The notes: generated from the letters alone by a model not told the origin. DNA of 64,000 bases from Cyclobacteriaceae bacterium (GCA_016787565.1 JAEUUG010000006.1:1-64000); one strand, 5' to 3'. Shown: positions 34,301 to 43,671, counted from the first letter of the stretch. A program made the numbers and translations.

Positions 34301-36903
34301 TCTCTTTCTCATCGGATAAGCCTGGTTACACGATTGGAGAAAAAGCAAATATCATTATTCCCGGCAGCGACAATGGTCGTGCATTGGTGAGCATCGAAAG
34401 CGGAAGTCGGGTAATCAATACATTTTGGGTAGAGACGAAGAAGGGTGATAATCCCTTCAGCTTTGAGGTTACACGCGAAATGACACCCAACATTTTTGTG
34501 CACATTACTATGCTGCAACCCCATGCCCAAACGGTGAATGATTTGCCCATCAGGTTGTATGGCGTCATCCCGATAAAAGTAGAAGATCCGCAAACACATT
34601 TGAATCCGGTCATTACCATGGCAGATGTATTGGAGCCGGGACAAGAGGTTGTCATTAAAGTTTCTGAACAGACGAAACGTAAAATGACCTACACGCTGGC
34701 GATGGTTGATGAGGGATTGCTTGACCTGACGCGCTTCAAAACTCCGGATGCCTGGAATAGTTTTTATGCACGTGAGGCATTGGGTGTAAAAACCTGGGAT
34801 GTTTACGATGCCGTTATCGGATCATTCGGTTCCCGCATCGAAAGGCTATTGGCCATTGGTGGCGATATGGAAGCAGCCGGTAAGGAAGATGATGCGAAAG
34901 CCAACCGGTTTAAGCCCGTTGTAAAATTCCTGGGCCCTTTTACGTTGGATGGTGGCAATAAAGAACATCGGTTTATCATGCCACAATACATCGGTTCTGT
35001 AAAAGTAATGGTTGTGGCCGGGTATGAAGGCGCATACGGAAAAACAGACAAAGCTGTACCTGTGCGCAAACCACTGATGGTATTGGCAACGTTGCCTCGT
35101 GTGTTGGGTCCCGAAGAAAAAGTTAAACTTCCCATTACACTTTTTGCGATGGAGAAGAGTATTAAAAATGTGAAGGTTGATATAAAAGCTTCCGGCCCGT
35201 TGCAGATCAGCAATCCATCTCAAAATGTTTCCATGTCCGGAGCCGACATGACAGTTGAGTTTGATCTTGATGTGAAGAGCGCTATTGGTCTTGGTAAGAT
35301 AGAGGTAACAGCAACATCCGGAAATTACAAAGCAACCGATGTAATTGAGATCGATGTTCGCAATCCGAATCCATCCATTTCAAAAGTTCAGGAAGCAATT
35401 CTTGAAGCCGGCAAAAACTGGAACGTAAATGTGACTCCGGTAGGCATGACGGGAACAAACTCCGCCACTTTAGAAATTTCAAGTTTGCCTCCTATCAACC
35501 TTGGCCACCGCCTCAAGTATTTACTGCAATATCCGTATGGATGTGTGGAGCAAACAACATCCAGTGTTTTCCCGCAATTATACCTTGATCAGGTGAAGGC
35601 TTTATCGGAAGGTGAGAAGACAACGATTCAACGAAATGTGAAGGCAGGAATCGACCGGTTGAAATTGTTCATCAATCGTGATGGTGGTTTTGCGTATTGG
35701 CCGGGTCATGAAGATTCCGACAGTTGGTCGTCAACCTATGCCGGGCATTTTTTAGTGGAGGCCGAAGCTAAGGGATACCTGGTTCCGAATGATATGATTA
35801 AACGGTGGAAAAAATTCCAGCGCAATAAAGCACAGGCCTGGAGGAAGAATCAGGAGTATAGCAGCAGCGAATTAATACAAGCCTATCGGCTGTATACACT
35901 CGCGCTCGCGGGCGATCCTGAATTGGGTGCCATGAACAGACTGCAGGAGCAAGCCGGGCTTCCACCAACAGCGGGATGGATGCTGGCCGCAGCGTATGTG
36001 AAAGCCGGTCAGCCGGAAGCTGCCAAAAAATTGATTGCCAATCTTTCAACAACGGTTAAACCATATCAGGAAATGGCATACTCGTATGGATCCGATCTTC
36101 GTGATAAAGCGATCATGCTGGAGACTTTACTGATGCTGAATGAACGTACGAAAGGATTTGAGTTGCTGAAAGATATTTCAGCATCGCTGAGTAATCAAAG
36201 CTACTGGATGAGTACACAAACGGTGGCATGGTGCCTGAAGGCTGTCGGTGCATTTGCCGGAACGGAGAAACGGGGCGACTTGAAATTCACCTATTCGTAC
36301 AACGGCAAAGATGTTGAAGCCAGCACAGAACTGCCGATTGCACAGGTTCAACTACCGGTAGATGGAATTAAATCAAACGGATTAAACGTAGTGAGCAAAA
36401 GCTCCGGAATCTTGTTTGTTCGGTTGATTGGTGAAGGAACTCCGGCACGTGGTGCAGAAGAGGAAGCTGAGAGCAATTTAAACCTACGCATTGCCTACAT
36501 TGATACGGATGGACAACCATTGGATATCTCCCGATTGGAGCAGGGAAAAGAATTCATTGCTTCGGTTACTGTAACCAATCCGGGTTACCGCGGTGTGTAT
36601 AAAAACCTTGCGTTGAATCAGATATTTCCGTCAGGTTGGGAGATTAATAATCTTCGCTTTGACGATGCCGAACAACGGTTGAATGGAGATAAACCAACCT
36701 ATCAGGATATTCGCGATGATCGGGTGTACACCTACTTCGATCTGAATGCGAATCAGCGCAAAACTTTTACCGTTCTCATGACGGCAACCTATGCAGGAAA
36801 CTACTATTTACCTGCAGTAAGTTGTGAGGCTATGTATGACCGGAGCATTTATGCGCGCAAGAAAGGCCAGGTGGTTGAGGTGGTGAAGCAACTGAATCAG
36901 TAA
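31345..36903 (+). CDS. Bacterial alpha-2-macroglobulin with thioester
   Basis: The 1852-residue protein has an N-terminal membrane anchor (about 7-26, no lipobox Cys), MG domains, and the region GERGVWRPGDSLFITF (MG2-type, about 625-640). A thioester motif PYGCVEQ has Cys1400 and Gln1403, so the covalent-trap form is intact. A tyrosine/aspartate-rich insert (about 475-500) is unusual and may be exposed or metal-binding. The family traps proteases in the periplasm by covalent attachment and works alongside PBP1C, encoded next. A terminator lies between the two genes. Confidence 0.93.
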   Translation: MKNIPWKKVALGVVAITVVLAGVFYFIPSKGKKTVGAYINPAFSAYISSFTSGVISSGSILRIELTQDAVDSAMLGETAVKLFNFSPAIKGKTFWIDKRTVEFRPEGRLISGQIYEAGFRLSALLDVPKELSTFAYTFQIVPQNFEVIIQNVKPYVKTELKRQKVEGILYTADFAEGESVEKAMRAQQAGNALKISWSHVAEGKQHIFTVEDVARTESASKVSLTIDGKSLGISQAEEREIEIPALGDFKVTQIRVEQSSNQHVVIQFSDPLSEKQNLQGMISITGLSSLDFEIKENEIKVYPPVRQTGSKTVSIEAGIKNILDYKMTAGSSFDVMFEQTNPAVRFVGKGSILPSTDGLIMPFEAVNLKAVDVEIIRIYERNILQFFQVNNFDGSYELRRVGRPVLKKVVSLENAGVTDLGKWNRFTLDLSKMISAEPGALYQVSIGFKKSYLAYVCEGTAESSTEMTAAEDWSQPDDESSYWDSYEDYYYDEDYDWDERNNPCHSSYYTRNRTIKKNVLATDFGLLAKSGGDGKTLVFVNDLKTTKPTSGVTLELYDFQQQLIGNATTDGDGKAIIEAKGVPFMVVARSGAQRGYLKLMDGESLTLSNFDVSGARINKGLKGFMYGERGVWRPGDSLFITFLLEDKLKLLPPAHPVVFELQNPQGQVTNRLVRSGGENGFYKFATKTSADDPTGNWTARVKVGGAEFNQPLKIEMIKPNRLKINLDFGVDKLTAGNNNVSGNLSVNWLHGAPGKNLKAQFEVLLARTETKFDKYPDFAFDDLSRDFYSETQTIFEGFTDAEGNARVNTTLETNESAPGMLQAIFRGKVFEESGNFSIDKFTIPYYPYGTFTGLRLPPGDKARGMLLTDTTHRVDVVTVDADGKPVSRDRIDLTIYKLEWRWWWDNSEQNASYMSTAYSRQIVTGTTRTVNGKGSWDFKIKYPDWGRYYVKACDPVSGHCSGKVVYIDWPGWAGRAREGAQGATMLSFSSDKPGYTIGEKANIIIPGSDNGRALVSIESGSRVINTFWVETKKGDNPFSFEVTREMTPNIFVHITMLQPHAQTVNDLPIRLYGVIPIKVEDPQTHLNPVITMADVLEPGQEVVIKVSEQTKRKMTYTLAMVDEGLLDLTRFKTPDAWNSFYAREALGVKTWDVYDAVIGSFGSRIERLLAIGGDMEAAGKEDDAKANRFKPVVKFLGPFTLDGGNKEHRFIMPQYIGSVKVMVVAGYEGAYGKTDKAVPVRKPLMVLATLPRVLGPEEKVKLPITLFAMEKSIKNVKVDIKASGPLQISNPSQNVSMSGADMTVEFDLDVKSAIGLGKIEVTATSGNYKATDVIEIDVRNPNPSISKVQEAILEAGKNWNVNVTPVGMTGTNSATLEISSLPPINLGHRLKYLLQYPYGCVEQTTSSVFPQLYLDQVKALSEGEKTTIQRNVKAGIDRLKLFINRDGGFAYWPGHEDSDSWSSTYAGHFLVEAEAKGYLVPNDMIKRWKKFQRNKAQAWRKNQEYSSSELIQAYRLYTLALAGDPELGAMNRLQEQAGLPPTAGWMLAAAYVKAGQPEAAKKLIANLSTTVKPYQEMAYSYGSDLRDKAIMLETLLMLNERTKGFELLKDISASLSNQSYWMSTQTVAWCLKAVGAFAGTEKRGDLKFTYSYNGKDVEASTELPIAQVQLPVDGIKSNGLNVVSKSSGILFVRLIGEGTPARGAEEEAESNLNLRIAYIDTDGQPLDISRLEQGKEFIASVTVTNPGYRGVYKNLALNQIFPSGWEINNLRFDDAEQRLNGDKPTYQDIRDDRVYTYFDLNANQRKTFTVLMTATYAGNYYLPAVSCEAMYDRSIYARKKGQVVEVVKQLNQ

Positions 36904-36924
36904 AAGAATTGTCATCGTAATGTG

Positions 36925-36960
36925 ATTTCTCCTTCAGCATACCTGGAGGAGAAATTTTCT
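36925..36960 (+). terminator. Intrinsic terminator after the macroglobulin gene
   Basis: A 13-bp stem with one G-U pair (36925-36937 with 36943-36955, 5-base loop) is followed by TTTTCT. It lies 22 bp after the macroglobulin stop and 45 bp before the pbpC start. The two genes may therefore be only partly co-transcribed. Confidence 0.65.
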
Positions 36961-36980
36961 ACGCATAAAAAAACACTATC

Positions 36981-39353
36981 ATGTTGGGTGGTCGGTTGCA
37001 GAAGAAATGGAAATATACTGCGGGCTTGCTGCTGGCGCTGAGTATCGTGTATTACTTTTCACTTCCGAAGAATCTTTTTCACGATCCATATTCAACTGTA
37101 CTCGAAGATCATGAAGGAGAACTACTAAGTGCCTCCATTGCCGAGGATGGACAATGGCGATTTCCAAAGGCTGACTCGATACCAAACAAGTTTGCCGAAG
37201 CTTTAATCACCTTTGAAGATAAGCGTTTTCGGAGCCACCCGGGCTTTGATGTACACTCCATGGGTCGTGCCATCCGGCAGAATTTTCAATCCGGCAAAAT
37301 CGTTAGTGGAGGAAGTACACTTACCATGCAGGTCGTTCGCCTGTCGCGAAAAGGAAAGTCGCGAACGTTTATTGAAAAGTTTATCGAGATCATCCTTGCC
37401 ACGCGCCTGGAACTGCGATACAGCAAAAATGAAATTTTGAATTTATATGCTTCGCATGCGCCCTTCGGTGGAAATGTTGTGGGATTGGAGGCGGCCTGCT
37501 GGCGATACTTTGGTCGTGCTCCGGATGAATTATCCTGGGGTGAAGCAGCGATGCTGGCGGTGTTACCCAATTCGCCATCGTTAATCCATCTCAGCAAGAA
37601 CAGAAATCAACTGAAGCAAAAACGCGATCGGTTGCTCGATAAATTGCAGCAGCAAGGTAAACTCGATGCTTTTACATGTTCGCTGGCGAAGGAAGAGCCG
37701 ATACCTGGTGCCCCGCAGCCCCTGCCACGTCATGCGCGGCATTTGTTAACGCGTTTAGCGAAGGATGGCTACCGGCAAAGAAAAATTATCTCCACGCTTC
37801 AATATGCGTTGCAAGTCCGGGTCGAAGAAATCATAAAGGATCACCACGAGCGGTTAAAGGGAAATCAGATTTTTAATGGAGCAGCACTGGTGCTGGATGT
37901 AAAAACGGGGAGTGCGCTGGCGTATGTTGGCAACACAACGGTTGAAGGTGGAGGTCACTTTAGTGACGATGTAGACGTGATCACTGCGGCACGGAGTACA
38001 GGAAGTATTCTCAAACCATTTCTTTATGCCACCATGCTGGATGACGGTAAAATTCTTGCAAAGACTTTATTGCCCGATGTACCAACATTGATCAATGGAT
38101 TCGCCCCTAAAAATTTTACGCACGAATATGATGGTGTAGTGGCAGCCGACAAGGCCTTGATTCGTTCGTTGAATGTTCCGGCTGTGCACTTACTGCGGCA
38201 ATACCGGTATGAAAAATTTCATTCGCTGCTCACCGACATGGGCATGTGTACCTTGAATAAACCACCTGATCACTATGGATTATCCCTTATCTTAGGTGGG
38301 GCAGAGGGTTCCTTGTGGGATATTGCCGGCATGTATGCATCCATGGCACGCACACTAAATCATTTTCATGAACATCCGGGCAAAAACCGATACGACAGAA
38401 ATGATTTTCGGCCAGCAACCTATGTTTTAAATGAGCGTAAGCATTCGGAAAGTCCATCGCTTGAAGCAACATCATTTCTAAGCGCTTCGGCTATTTACCA
38501 AACCTTCGATGCCTTGAAGGAAGTGTACCGTCCTGGTGAAGAAACAGGTTGGCGTTATTTTAACAGCGCCAGACGCATAGCCTGGAAGACCGGAACAAGT
38601 TTTGGCTTTCGTGATGGTTGGGCCATCGGGGTCACACCCGATTATGTAGTTGGAGTTTGGGTAGGCAATGCGGATGGAGAAGGCAGACCAGGTTTAACCG
38701 GAACGGAAACTGCTGCGCCCATCATGTTTGATATATTTTCTCTCCTGCCGGGCCAGGGTTGGTTCCAACCTCCTGTTCAGGAGATGGTTGAGGTTGTTGT
38801 TTGCACACGCAGTGGCCAACGGATTTCTGATTATTGCGAGCAATCGGATACGGTTTGGGCAACAAAAGCAGGCTTGCAAAGTGCTCCATGTTCGTATCAT
38901 AAAAGAATACATCTTTCTCCCGATCAGCGCTATCGCGTTACGAGCGAATGCGAACCTATCGACAGGATGGTAGCTGTAAATTGGTTCGTTCTTCCTCCTG
39001 TTCAGGAATTTTACTTTCGTCCGAAAAATGTTTCTTATAAAACGTTGCCCCCTTTTCGATCAGACTGCCAGTCTCTATCGGCCATTGCTACCATGGATTT
39101 AATTTATCCCAAGTCCGGATCGCGTGTTTTTGTGCCTCGTGAATTGAGTGGTAGTATGGGGAGCGTAGTTTTTCAATTGGCCCACAGCCGACCGGCAACA
39201 ATTGTCTATTGGCACCTTGATGGAAATTATATTGGATATACCCAAAAAAGCCATCATTTGGCCTTAAATCCTGCAAAAGGGAATCATATTTTAACCTTGG
39301 TTGATGCGTCCGGGGAGACGCTGGAGCGCACTTTTGAAGTTATTTCAGAATGA
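36981..39353 (+). CDS. pbpC: Penicillin-binding protein 1C
   Basis: The 790-residue protein has a membrane helix at about 12-28, a GT51 transglycosylase domain with catalytic Glu79 in ALITFEDKRFRSHPGFD and GGSTLTMQ near 111, and a transpeptidase domain with Ser342 in SILK and KTGTS at 536-540. A C-terminal BiPBP_C domain follows (about 695-785). This is the complete PBP1C layout. It polymerises and cross-links peptidoglycan in the periplasm and is commonly paired with alpha-2-macroglobulin, as here. Confidence 0.94.
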   Translation: MLGGRLQKKWKYTAGLLLALSIVYYFSLPKNLFHDPYSTVLEDHEGELLSASIAEDGQWRFPKADSIPNKFAEALITFEDKRFRSHPGFDVHSMGRAIRQNFQSGKIVSGGSTLTMQVVRLSRKGKSRTFIEKFIEIILATRLELRYSKNEILNLYASHAPFGGNVVGLEAACWRYFGRAPDELSWGEAAMLAVLPNSPSLIHLSKNRNQLKQKRDRLLDKLQQQGKLDAFTCSLAKEEPIPGAPQPLPRHARHLLTRLAKDGYRQRKIISTLQYALQVRVEEIIKDHHERLKGNQIFNGAALVLDVKTGSALAYVGNTTVEGGGHFSDDVDVITAARSTGSILKPFLYATMLDDGKILAKTLLPDVPTLINGFAPKNFTHEYDGVVAADKALIRSLNVPAVHLLRQYRYEKFHSLLTDMGMCTLNKPPDHYGLSLILGGAEGSLWDIAGMYASMARTLNHFHEHPGKNRYDRNDFRPATYVLNERKHSESPSLEATSFLSASAIYQTFDALKEVYRPGEETGWRYFNSARRIAWKTGTSFGFRDGWAIGVTPDYVVGVWVGNADGEGRPGLTGTETAAPIMFDIFSLLPGQGWFQPPVQEMVEVVVCTRSGQRISDYCEQSDTVWATKAGLQSAPCSYHKRIHLSPDQRYRVTSECEPIDRMVAVNWFVLPPVQEFYFRPKNVSYKTLPPFRSDCQSLSAIATMDLIYPKSGSRVFVPRELSGSMGSVVFQLAHSRPATIVYWHLDGNYIGYTQKSHHLALNPAKGNHILTLVDASGETLERTFEVISE

Positions 39354-39379
39354 TAAATGCCTGACAGGTAACATATTAC

Positions 39380-39409
39380 TTGCTATTAATTAATTCTTTC
39401 CTATATTCG
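39380..39409 (+). promoter_or_regulatory. Candidate promoter of the OmpA-family gene
   Basis: TTG at 39380-39382 is separated by 19 bases from TATATTCG at 39402-39409, one base off the Bacteroidota -7 consensus. The distance to the ATG at 39447 is 37 bases. The support is consensus match only. Confidence 0.4.
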
Positions 39410-39446
39410 TAGTTACTTTTTAGACTGTAAATTAAAACCTCGTGCT

Positions 39447-40697
39447 ATGAAGACCCTAAAACTTTATGCACTGGTGGGTATTTTTTCAACTATTTCGATA
39501 GTACTTCCTGCCAGGGTAGAGTATGGTAAAGACCAGATTAATGCCACGCAACCTCCAAATTATGTGGTGATTGGAGCTTTTTCCATTCAACGAAATGCTA
39601 TTAAGTTCACCAATCACGCCAGCAAAATGAAACTGCCGGCACGATTTGAAATGAACCCCAGTAGAAACCTTTACTACGTTTACGTGCTCAGTACGGAGGA
39701 TAGGGAAGCCGCCATCCAGGAAGCGCTGAAATTGAGAAGCGAGACAGAATTTTTTGACACCTGGGTATATAGCGGCATGCTCGGTAAGGTTGTGGAAGGA
39801 GTTGAGATAACGAAGGGAGTTGATATCAATCCGATGACGGAAAGGAATATGGAAAGTGTTCCGTTGGAAAACAATGCCACTGGTAAGCTTGTAGCGTCCA
39901 CTAATCCGACAGTAGCATCCGTGAATGAAGCGACACCTTCGCTGGAAGTTCCTAAACCAAAAGCAGAGACAAATGAAAAGGGAACCGAAATAGAAGGAAA
40001 GAAATTCTTCTTTAAAATTTTCCGAAGTGTTGATAGCGAAGCCGTGGAGGGAGATGTGGATATCGTGGATAATGAGAAGTCTAGAAAAATGGGCACCTAT
40101 AAAGGCAACACTGCGGTAACTGTGCCGGTACCGGGAAATAAGGCAGGAGAAGTATCCCTTATATGTGAAGTTTTTGGATATCGAAAACTTCAGCGCGATG
40201 TAAACTATAATAGCCCGGTGACTGAAAATGTTTCAGTAGATGCAGACGGAAATGTGGTGGTACCGTTTGAATTGGTGCGTCTTCAGAAAGGTGACATCGC
40301 AGTAATGTACAATGTATACTTTTTCAAGGATGCCGGAATCATGCGGCCGGAATCACGCTTTGAAGTCAATAGTTTACTGGAAATGTTGCAGGAGAATCCG
40401 AAATACAAAATCAGGATTCATGGTCATACAAATGGCGGAGCGCATGGTAAGATCATCTCAATGGATAAGAACAGCAAAAATTACTTTGCATTACAAAATA
40501 CAAATGAGGGCGTTGGCTCCGCAAAAAAGCTTTCGGAGGAGCGCGCTTCGGTTATTCGAAATTACCTGTTGAGCAACGGGATTGAACCCGGACGTATGCA
40601 GGTTAAAGCATGGGGCGGTAAACGTCCTATTCACGAAAAACACAGTACACGCGCCAATGAAAATGTGCGGGTAGAAATTGAGATTCTAGAGAATTGA
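39447..40697 (+). CDS. OmpA-family protein with SPOR-like N-terminal part
   Basis: The 416-residue protein has a signal peptide (MKTLKLYALVGIFSTISIVLPA). A region resembling a SPOR repeat follows (NYVVIGAFSIQRNAIKFTNH, RNLYYVYVLSTEDREAA, about 38-100), then a low-complexity linker. The C-terminal OmpA/MotB domain binds peptidoglycan (DAGIMRPESRFEVNSLLEML, IRIHGHTN, LSEERASVIRNYLLSNGIEP). It likely links the outer membrane to peptidoglycan. It has its own promoter-like sequence and terminator, so it is probably monocistronic. Confidence 0.85.
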   Translation: MKTLKLYALVGIFSTISIVLPARVEYGKDQINATQPPNYVVIGAFSIQRNAIKFTNHASKMKLPARFEMNPSRNLYYVYVLSTEDREAAIQEALKLRSETEFFDTWVYSGMLGKVVEGVEITKGVDINPMTERNMESVPLENNATGKLVASTNPTVASVNEATPSLEVPKPKAETNEKGTEIEGKKFFFKIFRSVDSEAVEGDVDIVDNEKSRKMGTYKGNTAVTVPVPGNKAGEVSLICEVFGYRKLQRDVNYNSPVTENVSVDADGNVVVPFELVRLQKGDIAVMYNVYFFKDAGIMRPESRFEVNSLLEMLQENPKYKIRIHGHTNGGAHGKIISMDKNSKNYFALQNTNEGVGSAKKLSEERASVIRNYLLSNGIEPGRMQVKAWGGKRPIHEKHSTRANENVRVEIEILEN

Positions 40698-40720
40698 TTA
40701 AAGATTTGCCAGTTTAAACG

Positions 40721-40752
40721 AAGGCTTCACCGGGTTAGGTGAAGCCTTTTTT
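40721..40752 (+). terminator. Intrinsic terminator after the OmpA-family gene
   Basis: AAGGCTTCACC (40721-40731) and GGTGAAGCCTT (40738-40748) form an 11-bp perfect stem with a 6-base loop and a run of T to 40752. The cystathionine synthase gene converges from the other side and may also use the stem. Confidence 0.85.
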
Positions 40753-40770
40753 ATGTGTGGTAGATAACCA

Positions 40771-42141
40771 TCAACTTGTCATCGCCTTCAATACATCATG
40801 CTGGGTAATGATGTGCACACTATCCTGAACATCACGAACAAGAACGGCTTTATTGTCTTTGTTAAGTAATGACGATAATACATCCAGCGTGCTATCGGGT
40901 GCAACAAAGGGCATGGGTTTATCCATGATATCGCCCACCATTTTTTGTTGAAGTTTCGGATCGTTAATAATTTTTTCCAATACACTGGCTGAACTGACAC
41001 TACCCACAAATTGCCCCTGATCCACAACCGGAATCTGATCAATTCCCTCGCGGTTCATTAATAAGATGGCTTCACCAACCGTTGATGACCTGGAAACGGT
41101 GTGTAAATTATCCTTCCCATTTCTATTCACAATGATATCGCGGGCAGTGCTGAAGGTTCGTGTTTCCAGAAATCCATGATCCTTCATCCATTGATCGTTG
41201 TATACCTTTGCGAGGTAACGCGTACCATGATCGGGTAGAAGAATCACCATCGTGTCATCCTTTTTTAAATGCTCGCGTGCATACTCGAGCGCTCCGTGCA
41301 CAGCCGATCCACTTGACCATCCTACAAATAACCCTTCTTCACGTGAAAGTTTTCGCGCCATGATGGCACCATCTTTATCGGTTACTTTGATGAATAAATC
41401 AATGACATCAAAGTTTACATTTTTGGGAAGGATATCTTCTCCGAAGCCTTCTGTCAGGTATGGATAGATTTCATTCTCATCGAAAATGCCAGTCTCCTTA
41501 TATTTTTTAAAAACGGAGCCATAGGTATCAATACCGACTGAAATCATGGCAGGATTTTGTTCTTTCAGAAACTTTGCTGTTCCGCACATCGAACCACCTG
41601 TACCTACGGTTGCTACGTAGTGGGTTATTTTACCTTCGGTCTGTTTCCAGATTTCAGGCCCGGTGGTCTCATAGTGAGCTTGTGCATTGGAGGGATTATC
41701 GTATTGATTGGGATAGATTGAATTTGGAATTTCTGAATTCAGTTTGCGCGCAACGGAATAATACGAACGCGGATCATCCGGGGTAACGTTGGTGGGACAT
41801 ACTATAACTTCTGCACCCACTGCTCTTAAAATATTGATTTTTTCTTGCGACTGTTTATCGGCCATCGTAAAGATGCACTTGTAACCCTTGGCAACGGCAG
41901 CTAATGCAAGACCCATTCCGGTATTTCCGGAGGTTCCTTCAATGATGGTTCCACCCGGTTTTAATAGTCCGGCCTTCTCAGCATCTTCTACCATCTTCAG
42001 CGCCATACGGTCTTTGGTCGAGTTGCCAGGATTAAAGTATTCCATCTTGGCAAGAACAGTTCCTGGAATACCTTTTACCAGTTTGTTGAGTTTTACCATG
42101 GGGGTATTCCCGATGGTATCAATAATGGAATTGTAGATCAT
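40771..42141 (-). CDS. Cystathionine beta-synthase-type PLP enzyme with CBS domains
   Basis: The chosen start at 42141 gives 456 residues beginning MIYNSIIDTIGNTPMVKLNK; the longer frame adds ten implausible residues. The PLP-binding Lys43 is in NPGNSTKDRMA, with the Gly-rich phosphate loop GTSGNTGMGLA. Two C-terminal CBS domains follow (about 335-456, with DGHIITQHDVL-type residues). The family condenses serine or its acetyl ester with homocysteine or sulfide. It lies 54 bp after pyrB on the same strand and may be co-transcribed with the pyr genes. Cysteine synthase versus cystathionine synthase cannot be decided from the sequence alone. Confidence 0.85.
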   Translation of the reverse strand: MIYNSIIDTIGNTPMVKLNKLVKGIPGTVLAKMEYFNPGNSTKDRMALKMVEDAEKAGLLKPGGTIIEGTSGNTGMGLALAAVAKGYKCIFTMADKQSQEKINILRAVGAEVIVCPTNVTPDDPRSYYSVARKLNSEIPNSIYPNQYDNPSNAQAHYETTGPEIWKQTEGKITHYVATVGTGGSMCGTAKFLKEQNPAMISVGIDTYGSVFKKYKETGIFDENEIYPYLTEGFGEDILPKNVNFDVIDLFIKVTDKDGAIMARKLSREEGLFVGWSSGSAVHGALEYAREHLKKDDTMVILLPDHGTRYLAKVYNDQWMKDHGFLETRTFSTARDIIVNRNGKDNLHTVSRSSTVGEAILLMNREGIDQIPVVDQGQFVGSVSSASVLEKIINDPKLQQKMVGDIMDKPMPFVAPDSTLDVLSSLLNKDNKAVLVRDVQDSVHIITQHDVLKAMTS

Positions 42142-42195
42142 GGAATTTTTTTTCGAAGGATAAAAATACAAAAACTAAGGGTAAAATTTGGGCGA

Positions 42196-43122
42196 TCAGG
42201 CAGCCGTGCCAGCCAGCAGATATAACACGGCCATGCGCACGGCAACACCATTTTCAACCTGATCGAGAATAATGGAATGTTGTGAGTCAGCCGCATCGCT
42301 GCTGAGCTCAACGCCCCGGTTGATGGGGCCGGGATGCATAATGACGATGGGCTTTTTCAGGCCATCCAGCATTTTTTTGGTGATCCCGTAATACAAGGAG
42401 TACTCTCTCAGGGAGGGAAAATATTTGATTTGTTGGCGCTCGAGTTGAATGCGCAATACATTGGCCACATCGCACCATTGCAGGGCTTTCTGAACATCGA
42501 GTTCAACCTCAACACCCAACTGACTGATAAATTTTGGAAGTAGTGTGGGCGGACCACATACCATAATCTTGGCACCCAGTTTTTGGAGTGCGAAAATATT
42601 GGAAAGCGCAACACGCGAATGAAGGATGTCACCAATGATGGCAATTTTTTTCCCAGATACACTTCCTAGTTTTTCCCGAATCGAAAAGGTATCGAGCAGT
42701 GCTTGCGTGGGATGTTCATGCGTGCCATCTCCTGCATTCACGATGTTAGCCTTAATGTGTTTGGCTAAATAGTGCGGTGCACCCGGACTGGCATGACGCA
42801 TAACAACCATATCCACTTTCATGGCCAGTATATTATTCACAGTGTCGAGTAATGTCTCGCCTTTTTTGACAGAACTGGTAGAGGCTGAAAAATTAACAAC
42901 ATCGGCCGAAAGTCTTTTCTCAGCAAGTTCGAATGACAATCGTGTACGGGTCGAATTTTCAAAGAAGATGTTGGCGATCGTCACATCGCGAAGCGAAGGA
43001 ACTTTTTTTATCGGACGGTTAATGACTTCTTTAAAATTGGCAGCTGTTTCAAAAATAAGTTCTATGTCTTCCCGTGTAATGTCTTTGATACCAAGCAGGT
43101 GTTTTTGACTGAGTTTCGACAT
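42196..43122 (-). CDS. pyrB: Aspartate carbamoyltransferase catalytic subunit
   Basis: The 308-residue protein carries the carbamoyl-phosphate motif FENSTRTRLSFE (about 54-65) and the aspartate/carbamoyl-phosphate site HPTQALLDTF (about 137-146). The length is normal for PyrB. It makes N-carbamoyl-aspartate in pyrimidine synthesis. It starts 6 bp after pyrR; no pyrI regulatory gene is visible downstream. Confidence 0.95.
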   Translation of the reverse strand: MSKLSQKHLLGIKDITREDIELIFETAANFKEVINRPIKKVPSLRDVTIANIFFENSTRTRLSFELAEKRLSADVVNFSASTSSVKKGETLLDTVNNILAMKVDMVVMRHASPGAPHYLAKHIKANIVNAGDGTHEHPTQALLDTFSIREKLGSVSGKKIAIIGDILHSRVALSNIFALQKLGAKIMVCGPPTLLPKFISQLGVEVELDVQKALQWCDVANVLRIQLERQQIKYFPSLREYSLYYGITKKMLDGLKKPIVIMHPGPINRGVELSSDAADSQHSIILDQVENGVAVRMAVLYLLAGTAA

Positions 43123-43128
43123 AGTAGT

Positions 43129-43671
43129 TTAATCCTTGTTGACTAACCAGATTTTGTTTTTTGAAATATCGTCAGATTCCAAATGCACCAACACCCGCTG
43201 TGATGCCAGGGTATTTACCGCTTTACCAATGTAATCGGCAGCAATGGGCAATTCACGGTTGTACTTTCTGTCAATTAATACGAGCAGTTCAACCTTAGCC
43301 GGGCGACCAAAGGCTATCATTGCATCCATAGCAGCCCGAATGGTTCTACCGGTAAACAAGACATCATCTACCAGTACCACTTTTTTTCCTTCTATTATAA
43401 AGGGTATACGATTTTCGCTGGCTTTTGCCACAATCTCTCTTCTTCTAAAGTCATCACGGTAAAAGGTAGCGTCCAGATAGCCTAACGGGATTTCTTTTTT
43501 CGTCTCCTTTAACAGCCTTTTGTGGATTAACTCTGCCAGAAAAATACCACGGGGCTGCATGCCAATTATGACTGTATCTGGAAAATCTCTGTGATTTTCA
43601 ATCAATTCCTGGCATAAACGGCTTATGGTGATGTCGAGAAGGTGGGAGTCGAGGATGAGTTTTTTCTGCAT
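43129..43671 (-). CDS. pyrR: PyrR: pyrimidine operon regulator / uracil phosphoribosyltransferase
   Basis: Starting at the ATG at 43671 (the longer frame begins with TTG), the product has 180 residues. The PRPP-binding loop VVLVDDVLFTGRTIRA and the family segment GMQPRGIFLAELI identify PyrR. In other bacteria PyrR binds UMP and RNA to attenuate pyr transcription. Here TATATTTG at 43684-43691 (minus strand) could be a promoter element only 12 bases from the ATG, which leaves no room for a long attenuator upstream of pyrR. Any PyrR-binding site upstream was not identified. Confidence 0.9.
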   Translation of the reverse strand: MQKKLILDSHLLDITISRLCQELIENHRDFPDTVIIGMQPRGIFLAELIHKRLLKETKKEIPLGYLDATFYRDDFRRREIVAKASENRIPFIIEGKKVVLVDDVLFTGRTIRAAMDAMIAFGRPAKVELLVLIDRKYNRELPIAADYIGKAVNTLASQRVLVHLESDDISKNKIWLVNKD

